64,000 nucleotides of DNA, taken from positions 3,631,001 to 3,695,000 of the forward strand of contig NC_010505.1 in assembly GCF_000019725.1 (NCBI RefSeq), given 5' to 3'. Made by a program: the position numbers and the translations under genes. Under the pieces are notes generated by a model, which did not search any database, was not told the DNA's origin, and saw only the letters and a list, made by a program, of their open reading frames with translations. Shown here piece by piece: positions 37,970-48,903 of this stretch. This stretch comes from Methylobacterium radiotolerans JCM 2831 (GTDB lineage Bacteria; Pseudomonadota; Alphaproteobacteria; Rhizobiales; Beijerinckiaceae). How positions within the stretch are numbered: the stretch's first letter is position 1; every line of letters begins with the position of its first letter.

Positions 37970-38968
37970 TCAGCCCCGCGGGAATTCCAGGCCCATCTCG
38001 CGGTAGCGGGCCGGATCGTCGGCCCAGTTCTCCCGCACCTTCACGTGCAGGAACAGGTGGACCTTGGCGTCGGCCGCCTCGGCGATCTCGATCCGGGCCG
38101 CCTGCCCGATCGACCGGATGGTCTGGCCGCCCTTGCCGAGCACGATCGAGCGCTGGCTCTCCCGCTCGACGAAGATCGTCTGCTCGATCCGCACGGAGCC
38201 GTCGGGCCGGATCTGCCACTGGTCGGTCTCCACCGTGGAGCGGTAGGGCAGCTCCTCGTGCAGCCGGTCGTAGATCTTCTCGCGGGTGATCTCGGCGGCG
38301 AGCATGCGCAGGGGCGCGTCCGAGACCTGATCCTCCGGATAGAGCCAGGGCCCCGGCGGCATGCGGGCGGCCAGCGCCCGGCGCAGGTCGGCGACGCCGT
38401 CGCCGTTCAGCGCCGAGATCATGAAGGTCTCGGCGAAGGGCGCGGCGGCGTTGAGCTTCGCGGCGAGATCGAGGAGCCGCTCGCGCGGGATCAGGTCGAT
38501 CTTGTTGAGGATCAGCAGCTTCTCGCGCTTCACCTCGCCGAGCCGGCCGAGCACCGCCTCCACCTCCGCGTCGACGCCCTTGCGCGCGTCGACCAGCAGG
38601 CAGACGGCGTCGGCGTCGGCGGCGCCGCTCCAGGCCGAGTGCACCATCGCGCGGTCGAGGCGGCGCTTGGGCGCGAAGATGCCGGGGGTGTCGACCAGGA
38701 CGACCTGGGCCGACCCCTCGATGAGGATGCCCCGCACCAGGGCCCGGGTCGTCTGCACCTTGCGCGAGACGATCGAGACCTTGGTGCCGACGAGGTTGTT
38801 GAGCAGGGTCGACTTGCCGGCATTCGGCACGCCGATCAGCGCCACGAAGCCGGCCCGCGCGTCGGCGGGCGTGCCGGGAAGGGTGGACGGGTCGCGCGCG
38901 GGCTCCCGGGCCGGCGCGCTGTCGGGCCCGTCCCGCTCGTCGTGATCGTCCTGCTCGTGCGCGCTCAT
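37970..38968 (-). CDS. era: GTPase Era
   Basis: 332 residues; about 30 extra acidic residues at the N-terminus compared with E. coli Era. GTPase that binds the 3' end of 16S rRNA in small-subunit assembly. G1 GVPNAGKST, G2 region QTTRALVRGI, G3 DTPGI, G4 NKID and a C-terminal KH domain with IVLGKGGQTIRSIGQAAR. Its ATG overlaps the rnc stop by four bases (ATGA). In many alphaproteobacteria recO follows; here the next gene is a methyltransferase 151 bases on. Confidence 0.96.
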   Translation of the reverse strand: MSAHEQDDHDERDGPDSAPAREPARDPSTLPGTPADARAGFVALIGVPNAGKSTLLNNLVGTKVSIVSRKVQTTRALVRGILIEGSAQVVLVDTPGIFAPKRRLDRAMVHSAWSGAADADAVCLLVDARKGVDAEVEAVLGRLGEVKREKLLILNKIDLIPRERLLDLAAKLNAAAPFAETFMISALNGDGVADLRRALAARMPPGPWLYPEDQVSDAPLRMLAAEITREKIYDRLHEELPYRSTVETDQWQIRPDGSVRIEQTIFVERESQRSIVLGKGGQTIRSIGQAARIEIAEAADAKVHLFLHVKVRENWADDPARYREMGLEFPRG

Positions 38969-39744
38969 GCTGTCTCCGTCGGCTCCGCATCCGCGGAGGC
39001 CCCGATTCCCTCCCGCTCCATCAGCGCCCGGGCGGCGGCCTGCTCGGCGATCCGCTTCGACGTGCCGTCACCGAGGCCGGGCTCGAGGCCCTCGACCTGC
39101 ACGGCGATGCGGAACCGGGGCGCGTGGTCGGGACCGGTGCGCTCCACCACCGCGTAGGTGGGGATCGGCAGGCTGCGGCCCATGGCCCATTCCTGCAAGG
39201 CGGATTTGGCGTCGCGGCCCCGGGCCGCCGCGGTCGGCTCGCCGGGGCGGAAATGGGTCTCGACCACCGCCCGGGCGGCGTCGAACCCGGCGTCGAGGTA
39301 GATCGCGCCCAGGATCGCCTCGCAGACGTCGGCGAGGATCGTCTGGTTGCGCCGGCCGCCGCCCATGACCTCGCCCTGGCCGAGAATCAGGTGCGGGCCG
39401 ACCTCCCAGGAGGCGGCCACGGCCGCGCAGGTCTCGCGCCGGACGAGGGCGGCGAGGCGCCGGGAGAGGTCGCCCTCGTCGGCCTCCGGGAAGGCGCCGT
39501 AGAGCCGGTCGGCGACCGCGAGCCCGAGCACCCGGTCGCCGAGGAATTCCAGGCGCTGGTAGCTGCCGCCCCGGCCGCTCGCCTTGCTGGTGTGGGTCAG
39601 CGCGCGGGTGAGCAGGTCCTGATCGCCGAAGCTGTGCCCGATCCGCTCCTCGAGGGCGGTCAGGGGCGGGCGCGGCTTGTGGGCCCGCCGGGATCGGGCG
39701 TTCGCCCGGGGCTGCGCGGCGTCGTCCAAGTCCGGGCCGGTCAA
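38965..39744 (-). CDS. rnc: Ribonuclease III
   Basis: 259 residues if it starts at the TTG at 39744, whose last two bases plus A form the lepB stop (TTGA overlap); no ATG or GTG lies between there and the conserved core. Endonuclease for double-stranded RNA, processing rRNA precursors. RNase III motif QRLEFLGDRVLGLAVADRL, metal ligands in ILADVCEAILGAIYLDAG, and a C-terminal double-stranded RNA-binding domain (DAKSALQEWAMGR to EQAAARALME). The first 45 residues are a basic, probably disordered extension. Confidence 0.93.
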   Translation of the reverse strand: MTGPDLDDAAQPRANARSRRAHKPRPPLTALEERIGHSFGDQDLLTRALTHTSKASGRGGSYQRLEFLGDRVLGLAVADRLYGAFPEADEGDLSRRLAALVRRETCAAVAASWEVGPHLILGQGEVMGGGRRNQTILADVCEAILGAIYLDAGFDAARAVVETHFRPGEPTAAARGRDAKSALQEWAMGRSLPIPTYAVVERTGPDHAPRFRIAVQVEGLEPGLGDGTSKRIAEQAAARALMEREGIGASADAEPTETA

Positions 39745-40556
39745 TGGATCGTCGTGAACAGGCGCGACCAGCGCACGTGGGCCGGCCAGTTCCAGACCTG
39801 CCACGCCGGCGTGCCCTCGTCGATCGAGAAGAAGATCATCTCGGCGCGCCCGACCAGGTTGGCGAAGGGCACGTAGCCGACATTGGCGAGATCGCGCGAA
39901 TCGGTGGAGTTGTCGCGGTTGTCGCCCATCATGAAAAAGTGACCGGGCGGGACCGTGTACAGCTCGGTCTTGTCCCAGAACCCGTTGTCGCCGTCGCGCT
40001 CGATCACCCGGTGGACCACGCCGTTGGGCAGGGTCTCCAGGTACTGGGGCACCTTGGTCGGCTGGCCGTAGGGGTCGGTGGTCTCGTAGTCGGCGATCCG
40101 CTCGCGCTTGACCGCCTTGCCGTTGATGTTGAGCACGCCGTCGATCATCTGGATCTTGTCGCCCGGCAGGCCGATCACGCGCTTGATGTAGTCGGTCGAG
40201 TTGTCCTTGGGCAGCTTGAACACCGCGATGTCGCCGCGCTTCGGGTCGGCTCCCCAGATCCGGCCGTCGGCCTGGATCGGAATGTATTCCGAGAGAGGCA
40301 GCGAGTACTTGGAATAGCCGTAGGAATATTTCGACACGAACAGGTAGTCACCGATCAGCAGCGTCGGCACCAGCGAGCCCGAAGGGATGTTGAACGGCTG
40401 GAACAGGAGCGTCCGCACCACCAGGGCGATCAGCAGCGCCTGGATGCCGACCTTCAGCGTCTCGCGGATGCTGGCCCAGGTGCCGGTCTCGGCGGGTTTC
40501 CTGAGCGGCTTGCCGTCGTAATCCACGCGCGCGTTCCGTCTTCGGTTGAGGTGCAT
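39741..40556 (-). CDS. lepB: Signal peptidase I
   Basis: 271 residues, inner membrane. One N-terminal helix (VGIQALLIALVVRTLLFQPF) then the serine-lysine catalytic domain: nucleophile Ser in IPSGSLVPTLLIGDYLFV, general base Lys in DYIKRVIGLPGD, and the late motif MMGDNRDNSTDSR. The residue after the nucleophile is Leu where Met is usual. Translation of rnc is coupled to its stop. The 158 bases between it and acpS show no feature. Confidence 0.95.
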   Translation of the reverse strand: MHLNRRRNARVDYDGKPLRKPAETGTWASIRETLKVGIQALLIALVVRTLLFQPFNIPSGSLVPTLLIGDYLFVSKYSYGYSKYSLPLSEYIPIQADGRIWGADPKRGDIAVFKLPKDNSTDYIKRVIGLPGDKIQMIDGVLNINGKAVKRERIADYETTDPYGQPTKVPQYLETLPNGVVHRVIERDGDNGFWDKTELYTVPPGHFFMMGDNRDNSTDSRDLANVGYVPFANLVGRAEMIFFSIDEGTPAWQVWNWPAHVRWSRLFTTIH

Positions 40557-40714
40557 CGCCCGCGCTCAGCGGGGCGCGGCCCCGCCGCGCGCGGCCTGAT
40601 GTGCGGTTGTCCCGAGGAATGCGCCGCAATCGTGTCCGCCGTGACCGGCGGTCTAGACCATGCGCGAGCCCCCCGCAACGCGCGACCGCCGCTGGCTAAT
40701 CCGCGACGCCGGCC

Positions 40715-41125
40715 TCAACCGGCGACAGAGACCGGCAAGGCCTCGATGATCACGAAGGCCTGCGCCATCGGCGGATCGTCCGTGAGGCTCACGTGCAGGC
40801 GCGCCGCGTGCCCCGCCGGCAGCAGTTCCGCGAGCCGCTCCGCCGCGCCGCCCGCGAGCCGCAGGGTCGGCTGGCCGGAGGGCAGGTTCACCACCTCCAT
40901 GTCGCGCCAGAAGACGCCGGCGCTGAGGCCGGTGCCGAGCGCCTTGGCGCAGGCTTCCTTGGCGGCGAAGCGGCGGGCGTAGCCCTCGGCGCGGGCGGCC
41001 CGCCGGTCGCAGCGGGCCCGCTCCCCGTCGGTGAAGACCCGGTGGGTGAAGCGCGCGCCGTGCCGCTCCAGGGTCCGGGCGATCCGGCGGATGTCGCAGA
41101 GATCCGAGCCGATCCCGACGATCAT
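40715..41125 (-). CDS. acpS: Holo-acyl-carrier-protein synthase
   Basis: 136 residues, trimeric enzyme that transfers 4'-phosphopantetheine from CoA to acyl carrier protein. Mg-binding [19 protein letters not shown] at the N-terminus and [14 protein letters not shown] for the second metal ligand (Glu) and CoA binding. The ATG overlaps the pdxJ stop (ATGA), the common pdxJ-acpS arrangement. Confidence 0.96.
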   Translation of the reverse strand: MIVGIGSDLCDIRRIARTLERHGARFTHRVFTDGERARCDRRAARAEGYARRFAAKEACAKALGTGLSAGVFWRDMEVVNLPSGQPTLRLAGGAAERLAELLPAGHAARLHVSLTDDPPMAQAFVIIEALPVSVAG

Positions 41126-41871
41126 GGGTGCCGCGCCCGGTCCATGGCGGCCCGCATGTCGCGCACCGCCCGGTCGAGTCCCACGAAGATCGCGTCGGCG
41201 ATCAGGGAATGGCCGATGTTCAGCTCCCGGATCTGCGGCAGGGCCGCCACCGGGCCGACGCTGCCGAGGGTGAGCCCGTGGCCCGCGTGGATCTCGAGGC
41301 CGAGGCCGTCGCCGTGCTCCGCCGCGCGCCGGATGCGGGCGAGCTCGCGCGCGGTCCGGGCGTCGTCGTCCTCCAGAGCCGCCTCGCAGTAGCTGCCGGT
41401 GTGCAGCTCGACCACCGGCGCCCCGAGGGCGCGGGCGGCGTCCATGATCGCGGGCTCGGGCTCGACGAACAGCGAGACGCGGATGCCGGCCTCCGCGAGG
41501 GCCCGGATGCGCGGCGCCAGGTGCTCCCGGCCGCCGACGATGTCGAGGCCGCCCTCGGTGGTGCGCTCCTCGCGCTTCTCCGGGACGAGGCAGGCGGCGT
41601 GCGGGCGGGTGTCCAGCGCGATCGCCACCATCTCGTCGGTGGCGGCCATCTCGAAGTTGAGCGGCACGGACAGGCCGCGCTTGAGCGCCGCGATGTCGGT
41701 GTCGCGGATGTGGCGCCGGTCCTCGCGGAGATGCGCGGTGATCCCGTCGGCGCCCGCCTCGACGGCGAGCAGGGCCGCGCGCACCGGGTCCGGGTAGTCG
41801 CCGCCGCGGGCGTTGCGGACGGTCGCGACGTGATCGATGTTGACGCCCAGGCGCAGTTTCTCGGAGGTCAT
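41122..41871 (-). CDS. pdxJ: Pyridoxine 5'-phosphate synthase
   Basis: 249 residues, TIM-barrel enzyme that joins 1-deoxyxylulose 5-phosphate with 3-amino-2-oxopropyl phosphate to form vitamin B6 phosphate. Signature [16 protein letters not shown], then [39 protein letters not shown] and GHGLTLGSV. Directly downstream (204 bases) of dxs, which supplies DXP, so substrate supply and use are grouped. Confidence 0.96.
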   Translation of the reverse strand: MTSEKLRLGVNIDHVATVRNARGGDYPDPVRAALLAVEAGADGITAHLREDRRHIRDTDIAALKRGLSVPLNFEMAATDEMVAIALDTRPHAACLVPEKREERTTEGGLDIVGGREHLAPRIRALAEAGIRVSLFVEPEPAIMDAARALGAPVVELHTGSYCEAALEDDDARTARELARIRRAAEHGDGLGLEIHAGHGLTLGSVGPVAALPQIRELNIGHSLIADAIFVGLDRAVRDMRAAMDRARHP

Positions 41872-42075
41872 CCGCTCGTTCGTCCCCGTGTCGGCGCGGT
41901 GCGACAGGCATACCGGCGGGGTCCGGAGGGCGCGGCGCGCCCTCACCCCGTGCCGCGGTATGCGGAGGATCGCGCGCGCCGGCAAGACGCCCGGGGCCCG
42001 CGGCGTCACGCGACCGGGACGCGGGCGGCCTCCGGCGGCCGCCCGCTTCTCGAGGGGCCGGTGCGGCCCGCCCGG

Positions 42076-44055
42076 TCAGGCGAGCCGCAGGCGCGACCGG
42101 CTGTCCTTCCGCTCGGGCAGTGTGTCGAGGGCGGTCCGGACGATGGTTTTGGCGTCGAGGCCTGCCTCGGCGTACATCTTCTCCGGGCTGTCGTGGTCCT
42201 GGTAGGCGTCCGGCAGCGTCATGGTCCGCACCCGCACGCCGCCCGCGTCCAGCGCGCCGCGCTCGGCCAGCAGGTGCAGCACCATCGCGCCGAACCCGCC
42301 CCGCGAGCCCTCCTCCACCGTGATCAGCACCTCGTGGTCGCGCGCCAGATCCAGGATCAGCGCCTCGTCCAGCGGCTTGGCGAACCGCGCGTCCGCCACC
42401 GTCACCGCCACGCCCTGCTCGGCCAGCGCGTCCGCCGCCTTCAAGGCCTCCGCCAGACGCGTGCCGAGCGACAGGAGCGCCACCCGCGCCTCCGCGTCCC
42501 GGCGCACCACCCGGCCCTTGCCGATCGCCAGGACCTCGCCCCGCTCCGGAAGCTCGACGCCCACCCCCTCGCCGCGCGGGTAGCGCAGCGCGATCGGGCC
42601 CGTGTCGTGGGCGTGGGCGGTCGCCACCATGTGCACCAGCTCGGCCTCGTCGGCCGCCGCCATCACGGTCATGTTCGGCAGGCAGCACAGGTACGCCAGG
42701 TCGAACGCGCCCGCGTGCGTCGCCCCGTCCGCGCCGACCAGGCCCGCCCGGTCCAGGCAGAACCGCACGGGCAGGTTCTGCAGCGCCACGTCGTGCACCA
42801 CCTGGTCGTAGGCCCGCTGCAGGAAGGTCGAGTAGATCGCCACGAACGGCCGGTAGCCCTCGGTCGCCAGACCGCCCGCGAACGTCACCGCGTGCTGCTC
42901 GGCGATGCCCACGTCGAAGGTCTTGTCCGGGTGCGCCTTGCCGAACAGGTCGATGCCGGTCCCGCCCGGCATGGCGGCGGTGATCGCCACGACCTTGTCG
43001 TCGGCGTCGGCCGCCTTGATCAGGCTCTCGCCGAACACCCGCGTGTAGGCCGGCGCGTTCGGCTTGGCCTTGGCCTGGATCCCTGAGACCACGTCGAACT
43101 TGACCACGCCGTGGTAGCGGTCGGCCGAGGCCTCGGCCGGCGCGTAGCCCTTGCCCTTCTGGGTGACGACGTGGAGCAGGATCGGGCCGTGCTCGGCGTC
43201 GCGGACGTTCTTGAGCACCGGCAGCAGGTGGTCGAGGTTGTGCCCGTCGACGGGGCCGACGTAGTGGAAGCCCATCTCCTCGAACATGGTGCCGCCGCCG
43301 ACCACCAGCGAGCGGGCGTACTCCTCGGCCGCGGCGGCGCGCTGGTAGAGCGCCTTGGGCAGGAGCTTGCCGAGCTGCTTGGCGGTCTCGCGCAGGGACT
43401 GGTAGGCGCCACCCGACGCCAGCCTGGCGAGGTAGGCCGACATGGCGCCGACGGGGGGCGCGATCGACATGTCGTTGTCGTTGAGGATGACGATCAGGCG
43501 CGAGTGCAGGGCGCCGGCGTTGTTGAGGGCCTCGTAGGCCATGCCGGCCGACATCGAGCCGTCGCCGATCACCGCGATGGCGTTGCGGCGCTTCTGCGCG
43601 CCGCCCTTCTGCTTGGCGGTGGCGTTGTCGAGGTCGCGGGCGACCGCCATGCCCAGCGCGGCCGAGATCGAGGTCGAGGAGTGGGCGGCGCCGAAGGGAT
43701 CGTAGACGCTCTCGCTCCGCTTGGTGAAGCCCGACAGGCCGCCGCCCTGGCGCAGCGTGCGGATCCGGTCGCGGCGCTCGGTGAGGATCTTGTGGGGGTA
43801 GCACTGGTGGCCGACGTCCCAGACGATGCGGTCGTCGGGGGTGTCGAACACGTGGTGCAGCGCCACCGTCAGCTCGACCACGCCCAGCCCCGAGCCGAGA
43901 TGGCCGCCGGTGATCGAGACCGCGTCGATCATCTCGGCGCGCACCGCGTCCGCCACCGCCTGAAGCTCCGACTCCGGAAGACGCCGAAGCGCCGATGGAG
44001 ACGGAACGCGGTCCAGCAACGCCGATTGCTCAGGGGAGAGTGCCAATGCTCGCAT
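42076..44055 (-). CDS. dxs: 1-deoxy-D-xylulose 5-phosphate synthase
   Basis: 659 residues. Thiamine-diphosphate enzyme that condenses pyruvate with glyceraldehyde 3-phosphate; first committed step of the MEP pathway. Seen: [33 protein letters not shown], the ThDP motif [33 protein letters not shown], the second domain [17 protein letters not shown] with catalytic Glu, and a C-terminal transketolase domain. Glyceraldehyde 3-phosphate and pyruvate are the two products of the Entner-Doudoroff pair also in this window. First gene of dxs-pdxJ-acpS-lepB-rnc-era. Confidence 0.97.
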   Translation of the reverse strand: MRALALSPEQSALLDRVPSPSALRRLPESELQAVADAVRAEMIDAVSITGGHLGSGLGVVELTVALHHVFDTPDDRIVWDVGHQCYPHKILTERRDRIRTLRQGGGLSGFTKRSESVYDPFGAAHSSTSISAALGMAVARDLDNATAKQKGGAQKRRNAIAVIGDGSMSAGMAYEALNNAGALHSRLIVILNDNDMSIAPPVGAMSAYLARLASGGAYQSLRETAKQLGKLLPKALYQRAAAAEEYARSLVVGGGTMFEEMGFHYVGPVDGHNLDHLLPVLKNVRDAEHGPILLHVVTQKGKGYAPAEASADRYHGVVKFDVVSGIQAKAKPNAPAYTRVFGESLIKAADADDKVVAITAAMPGGTGIDLFGKAHPDKTFDVGIAEQHAVTFAGGLATEGYRPFVAIYSTFLQRAYDQVVHDVALQNLPVRFCLDRAGLVGADGATHAGAFDLAYLCCLPNMTVMAAADEAELVHMVATAHAHDTGPIALRYPRGEGVGVELPERGEVLAIGKGRVVRRDAEARVALLSLGTRLAEALKAADALAEQGVAVTVADARFAKPLDEALILDLARDHEVLITVEEGSRGGFGAMVLHLLAERGALDAGGVRVRTMTLPDAYQDHDSPEKMYAEAGLDAKTIVRTALDTLPERKDSRSRLRLA

Positions 44056-44257
44056 CCGTTCGTTCGAGTATGGCGACGGCTCCGCCGCGGGCCCTCGGCA
44101 ACCGCGACGCCAGCAGCCCGGGGACGCGCGTTCATGCTAGAACCCGCCCGTCCGTCGCTGTCATGATAGTGCCAGTTACGGACGAACGGCGGCGCGATCA
44201 ATGTCGGGCCGGCGTTTTTTTCGATCACGTGCCCTTAACGCCACAAGAGGCCCGCCT

Positions 44258-44512
44258 TTGAATCCGGCTCGTCTGTGCACAATCCTGCTCATGCTCGCGA
44301 TTACGGGTAACGGCCAAGCTTACGCCCAGCCGCGGCCGCCGGACGGCAATCTCGACTTCCTCTGCAACTTCCTCGGCGACTGCCCGGCGCGGGTCTCGCC
44401 GGGCGGCCCGGACCGCGACGCCCGCCCCTTCGGCAACAGCCTCGGCCGGCCCTGCGCGTGGCGGGACCGCCCGACCCCGGAGGGCGTGCGCCGGGTCCGC
44501 GTATGCTGGTGA
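44258..44512 (+). CDS. Small secreted cysteine protein overlapping the nuclease gene
   Basis: 84 residues from a TTG at 44258, chosen because AGAGG lies eight bases upstream and a signal peptide follows (LCTILLMLAITGNGQAYA, cleavage before QPRPP). The mature part has cysteines in DFLCNFLGDC, RPCAW and the C-terminal VCW. Its stop overlaps the nuclease start by ten bases, so the two are probably translated together. Function unknown; a partner or inhibitor of the nuclease is only a guess. Confidence 0.6.
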   Translation: MNPARLCTILLMLAITGNGQAYAQPRPPDGNLDFLCNFLGDCPARVSPGGPDRDARPFGNSLGRPCAWRDRPTPEGVRRVRVCW

Positions 44513-45405
44513 GGCGCCACCCGGGGCTCGCCGCCGCGGCCGTGGCCGCGGTTCTGGCCCTCGCACCGGGCGCGGTCCCGGCCCGGGCCCAGGATGCCTG
44601 CCCGGGCCTGTTCGCCGACGGGCGGACGCCGGTCCTCACGAACCCGAAGCTCGCCGTCCGCGCGGTCCCGCTGTGCTTCGAGGCCTTCGCGGTCCTGCAT
44701 TCCGGCGTGACGCGCACGCCGCTCTACGCCGCCGAGCACCTCACGCGCGCCAGCGTCGCGGCCGCCCGGGCGGTGGCCCGCGACGACGCCTTCCACGAGG
44801 AAACCCGGCTGCCGGAGGATCAGCGCGCCTCGCTGGAGGATTACGTCCGCAGCGGGTTCGACCGGGGCCATCTCGCCCCGGCCGGGGACATGCCGACCCT
44901 CAGTTCCCAGGCCGAGTCGTTCAGCCTCGCCAACATCGTGCCGCAGAACCGCGTCCTGAACCGCGGGCTCTGGGCGGATATCGAGGAGAGCACCCGGCGC
45001 CTGGCCACCCGCCGCGGCGCGCTCTTCGTCGTCACCGGGGTGATCTTCGCGGGCGACGCGGTGCAGCAGATCAAGGGCGGCGTGCTAGTCCCGACGCAGC
45101 TGTTCAAGGCCGTGTACGACCCGTCCCGCGGCGAGGCGGGCGCCTACCTCGCGCGGAACGACGATTCGAAGGACTGGCGCGCCCTGTCGATCGAGGATCT
45201 CCAGCGGGAATCCGGCATCGACGTCTTCCCCGGCCTGCCGCCCGCGGCGCGGGCGACCGCGATGAGCCTGCCGGACCCCCATGCCTCCGCCCGCGCGGAC
45301 GAGCGCCGGCCCCGCCACGAGCAGACGTGGCAGGAATGGCTCGAGCGCGAACTCACCCGTGCCCTGCGCAAGCTCGTCCGCGACTTCCTGCGCACGTTCT
45401 TCTGA
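44503..45405 (+). CDS. Exported DNA/RNA non-specific endonuclease
   Basis: 300 residues. Signal peptide at about 1-30 (LAAAAVAAVLALAPGAVPARA). The nuclease motif GFDRGHLAPAGDMPTLS carries the catalytic His of the NUC1/EndoG family, and the Asn Mg-ligand lies in NIVPQNRVLNRGLW. The C-terminus has a basic, helical tail (QEWLERELTRALRKLVRDF) beyond the usual domain. It should cut nucleic acids in the periplasm or outside the cell. ATG at 44503 lies inside the preceding gene's end. Confidence 0.9.
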   Translation: MLVRRHPGLAAAAVAAVLALAPGAVPARAQDACPGLFADGRTPVLTNPKLAVRAVPLCFEAFAVLHSGVTRTPLYAAEHLTRASVAAARAVARDDAFHEETRLPEDQRASLEDYVRSGFDRGHLAPAGDMPTLSSQAESFSLANIVPQNRVLNRGLWADIEESTRRLATRRGALFVVTGVIFAGDAVQQIKGGVLVPTQLFKAVYDPSRGEAGAYLARNDDSKDWRALSIEDLQRESGIDVFPGLPPAARATAMSLPDPHASARADERRPRHEQTWQEWLERELTRALRKLVRDFLRTFF

Positions 45406-45414
45406 GAGGACCCG

Positions 45415-45750
45415 ATGCCCGAGGACAAGCGACGCGCCCGGCGCAAGGGCGAGAGCCCGGATGACAAGAGCGGGCGTGACGAGAGCCCGGCCATCGCGGG
45501 CTTCGTGCCGTTCGCGGACGAGGCCGGCGCGCGCTCCATCGGCGCCCTGTGCTTCGAGAACGGCACGGACCGGATCGCCGTGCACGGGTCGATCGACCTG
45601 ACCCGCGACCGGACCGGCCTGGATCAGGCCAGACTGCTCCGGGAGACGCTGGACGCGATCGTGAAGGCCCTGGAGGGGTCCGATCTGCCGGAGGCGGTGG
45701 CGGAGGCGCCGGACGCGCCGCCGCGATCGGTCAAGAACCCGTTCGCGTGA
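45415..45750 (+). CDS. Hypothetical protein after the nuclease
   Basis: 111 residues, with GAGAGGA five bases before the ATG and only nine bases after the nuclease stop, so likely the third gene of that operon. A basic N-terminus (KRRARRKGESPDDK) leads to a compact region FVPFADEAGARSIGALCFEN and a segment with DRIAVHGSIDLTRDRTGLDQ, then an acidic/Pro tail. No signal peptide, so it should be cytoplasmic. Family not recognised. Confidence 0.65.
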   Translation: MPEDKRRARRKGESPDDKSGRDESPAIAGFVPFADEAGARSIGALCFENGTDRIAVHGSIDLTRDRTGLDQARLLRETLDAIVKALEGSDLPEAVAEAPDAPPRSVKNPFA

Positions 45751-45933
45751 GCGTTCCGCTCCCCGCCGAGATCCGGCCCGTCCTTGCCGCGTCCCGGCGG
45801 GCCTGATAGTCGGAGAGGGTCATTCCTATATCGTAGGGACGCGCGTCCAGGACGGGTGCTGAGGCCCGGTGCCTGACCCGTGCCGCTGGCACGATCCGCG
45901 CGGTCCCGAACAACGCGCCGAGGACGATCCGCG

Positions 45934-47586
<1,653 letters not shown>

Positions 47587-47673
47587 GACCGGTCGCGCTC
47601 CCGAGCGCCGCCGGCGTTTCCGGAGCCGCGCGCCCGTCCGAGGGCGTCGCCGTCACCTTCGGACGGTGACAGA

Positions 47674-48621
47674 TCACCGGAGGCGCGCCCGTGCCTCCGC
47701 CAGGATCGTCGACAGGCTCTGCGCGAGCGGGATGGTCGGCGCCCATCCGGTGGCGGTCCCGAAGGCCGCGGGGTCGCAGCCCTCGCTGCGTACCCCCGCC
47801 GGGCGGACCCGCCCGGGCGCGACGCGCAGGTCGAACCGCGCGTCCGTCAGTCCGCGCAGCGTCTCCAGGATGTCGGAGACCGGGGTGACGACCCCCGATC
47901 CCACGTTGAAGATGCCGCCGTCCGGCAGGTCGTCGATCCGCGCGATCACGCGCAGGCAGGCCGCGGTGAAGTCGGCCACGTCGAAGAAGTCGCGCCCCGC
48001 CGAGAGGTCGCCGACCTCGAGGCTCGGCGGCGCCAGCCCCCGCTCGATGCGGGCGATCTGACCGGCGAAGGAGGCGACCACGAAGGTCTCGCTCTGCCCG
48101 GCGCCGATGTAGTTCGACGGCCGCAGCACGAGATGCTTGACGCGGGCATTCGCCAGGACGTCGCGGAGGATGTACTCGCAGGCGTTCTTGGTCCGGCCCG
48201 AGATCGTGTCCGGGCGCGGCGTGACGCTCTCGTCGGGGCGCGCGCAGGCGCGGAACACCTCGCCGTAGACGACGGTGGAGCTGAGGAAGACCAGGGCCGC
48301 GCGGGTCCGCGCCACCGCCTCGGCGAGGTTGAGGGTGCCGAGCAGTTCCGCCCGCCAGGCGTAGGACGGCGTCTCGCTCGACTGGGCGACCGAGGCCAGG
48401 GCCGCGAGGTGGAACACGCAGGTCGGATCGAAGGCCGCGACCGTCTCGGCGAGGTCGCGCGCGTCGAACGGGTCGACGGTCCTCAGCGTCACGCCGTCGA
48501 GGGGCGGCGGCGGGCTCCGGTCGAGGCCGAGGATGCGGCTGCCCGGGGGCAGGTCCCGACGCAGAGCCTCGAGCAGGCGACGGCCGAGATAGTCTCCCGC
48601 TCCGGTGACGAGGACGCGCAT
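47674..48621 (-). CDS. Extended SDR, sugar-epimerase-like, atypical active site
   Basis: 315 residues, Rossmann fold of the NAD-dependent epimerase/dehydratase family: MRVLVTGAGDYLGRRLL, VFHLAALASVAQSSETPS, VFLSSTVVYGE and LRPSNYIGAGQSETFV. Two family-defining positions differ. The glycine-rich loop reads TGAGDYLG where TGxxGxxG is expected, and the catalytic YxxxK reads SGRTK, with Ser in place of Tyr. It may use another proton donor or may not be a standard epimerase. Convergent with ettA; divergent from the OpgC-like gene. Confidence 0.82.
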   Translation of the reverse strand: MRVLVTGAGDYLGRRLLEALRRDLPPGSRILGLDRSPPPPLDGVTLRTVDPFDARDLAETVAAFDPTCVFHLAALASVAQSSETPSYAWRAELLGTLNLAEAVARTRAALVFLSSTVVYGEVFRACARPDESVTPRPDTISGRTKNACEYILRDVLANARVKHLVLRPSNYIGAGQSETFVVASFAGQIARIERGLAPPSLEVGDLSAGRDFFDVADFTAACLRVIARIDDLPDGGIFNVGSGVVTPVSDILETLRGLTDARFDLRVAPGRVRPAGVRSEGCDPAAFGTATGWAPTIPLAQSLSTILAEARARLR

Positions 48622-48903
48622 GTCCCTTGCCCTCAACCCTGCCTCGAGCCCCGCGGTCCCCCGTCCCGGCGCGGGCGCCGGAATCCGGGATCGTCGGCCG
48701 CGTCTATACCGGGCCCCGCCTCGACGCGAGGGGGCGCGGGTGACGGCCGGCGCGGCCTGCGGATCATCGGCGCGCTCCCGCCGTTGTGCACATCCGAACA
48801 CAGGCACGTGATCGGCGGCCTCCCGGGCGGCGCGCGCGCTATTGTTCCACCGCGGCTCCGGCCGCTCCGCGTCCGGACGGAGAGCGCCACGGTGATGGGC
48901 TGA

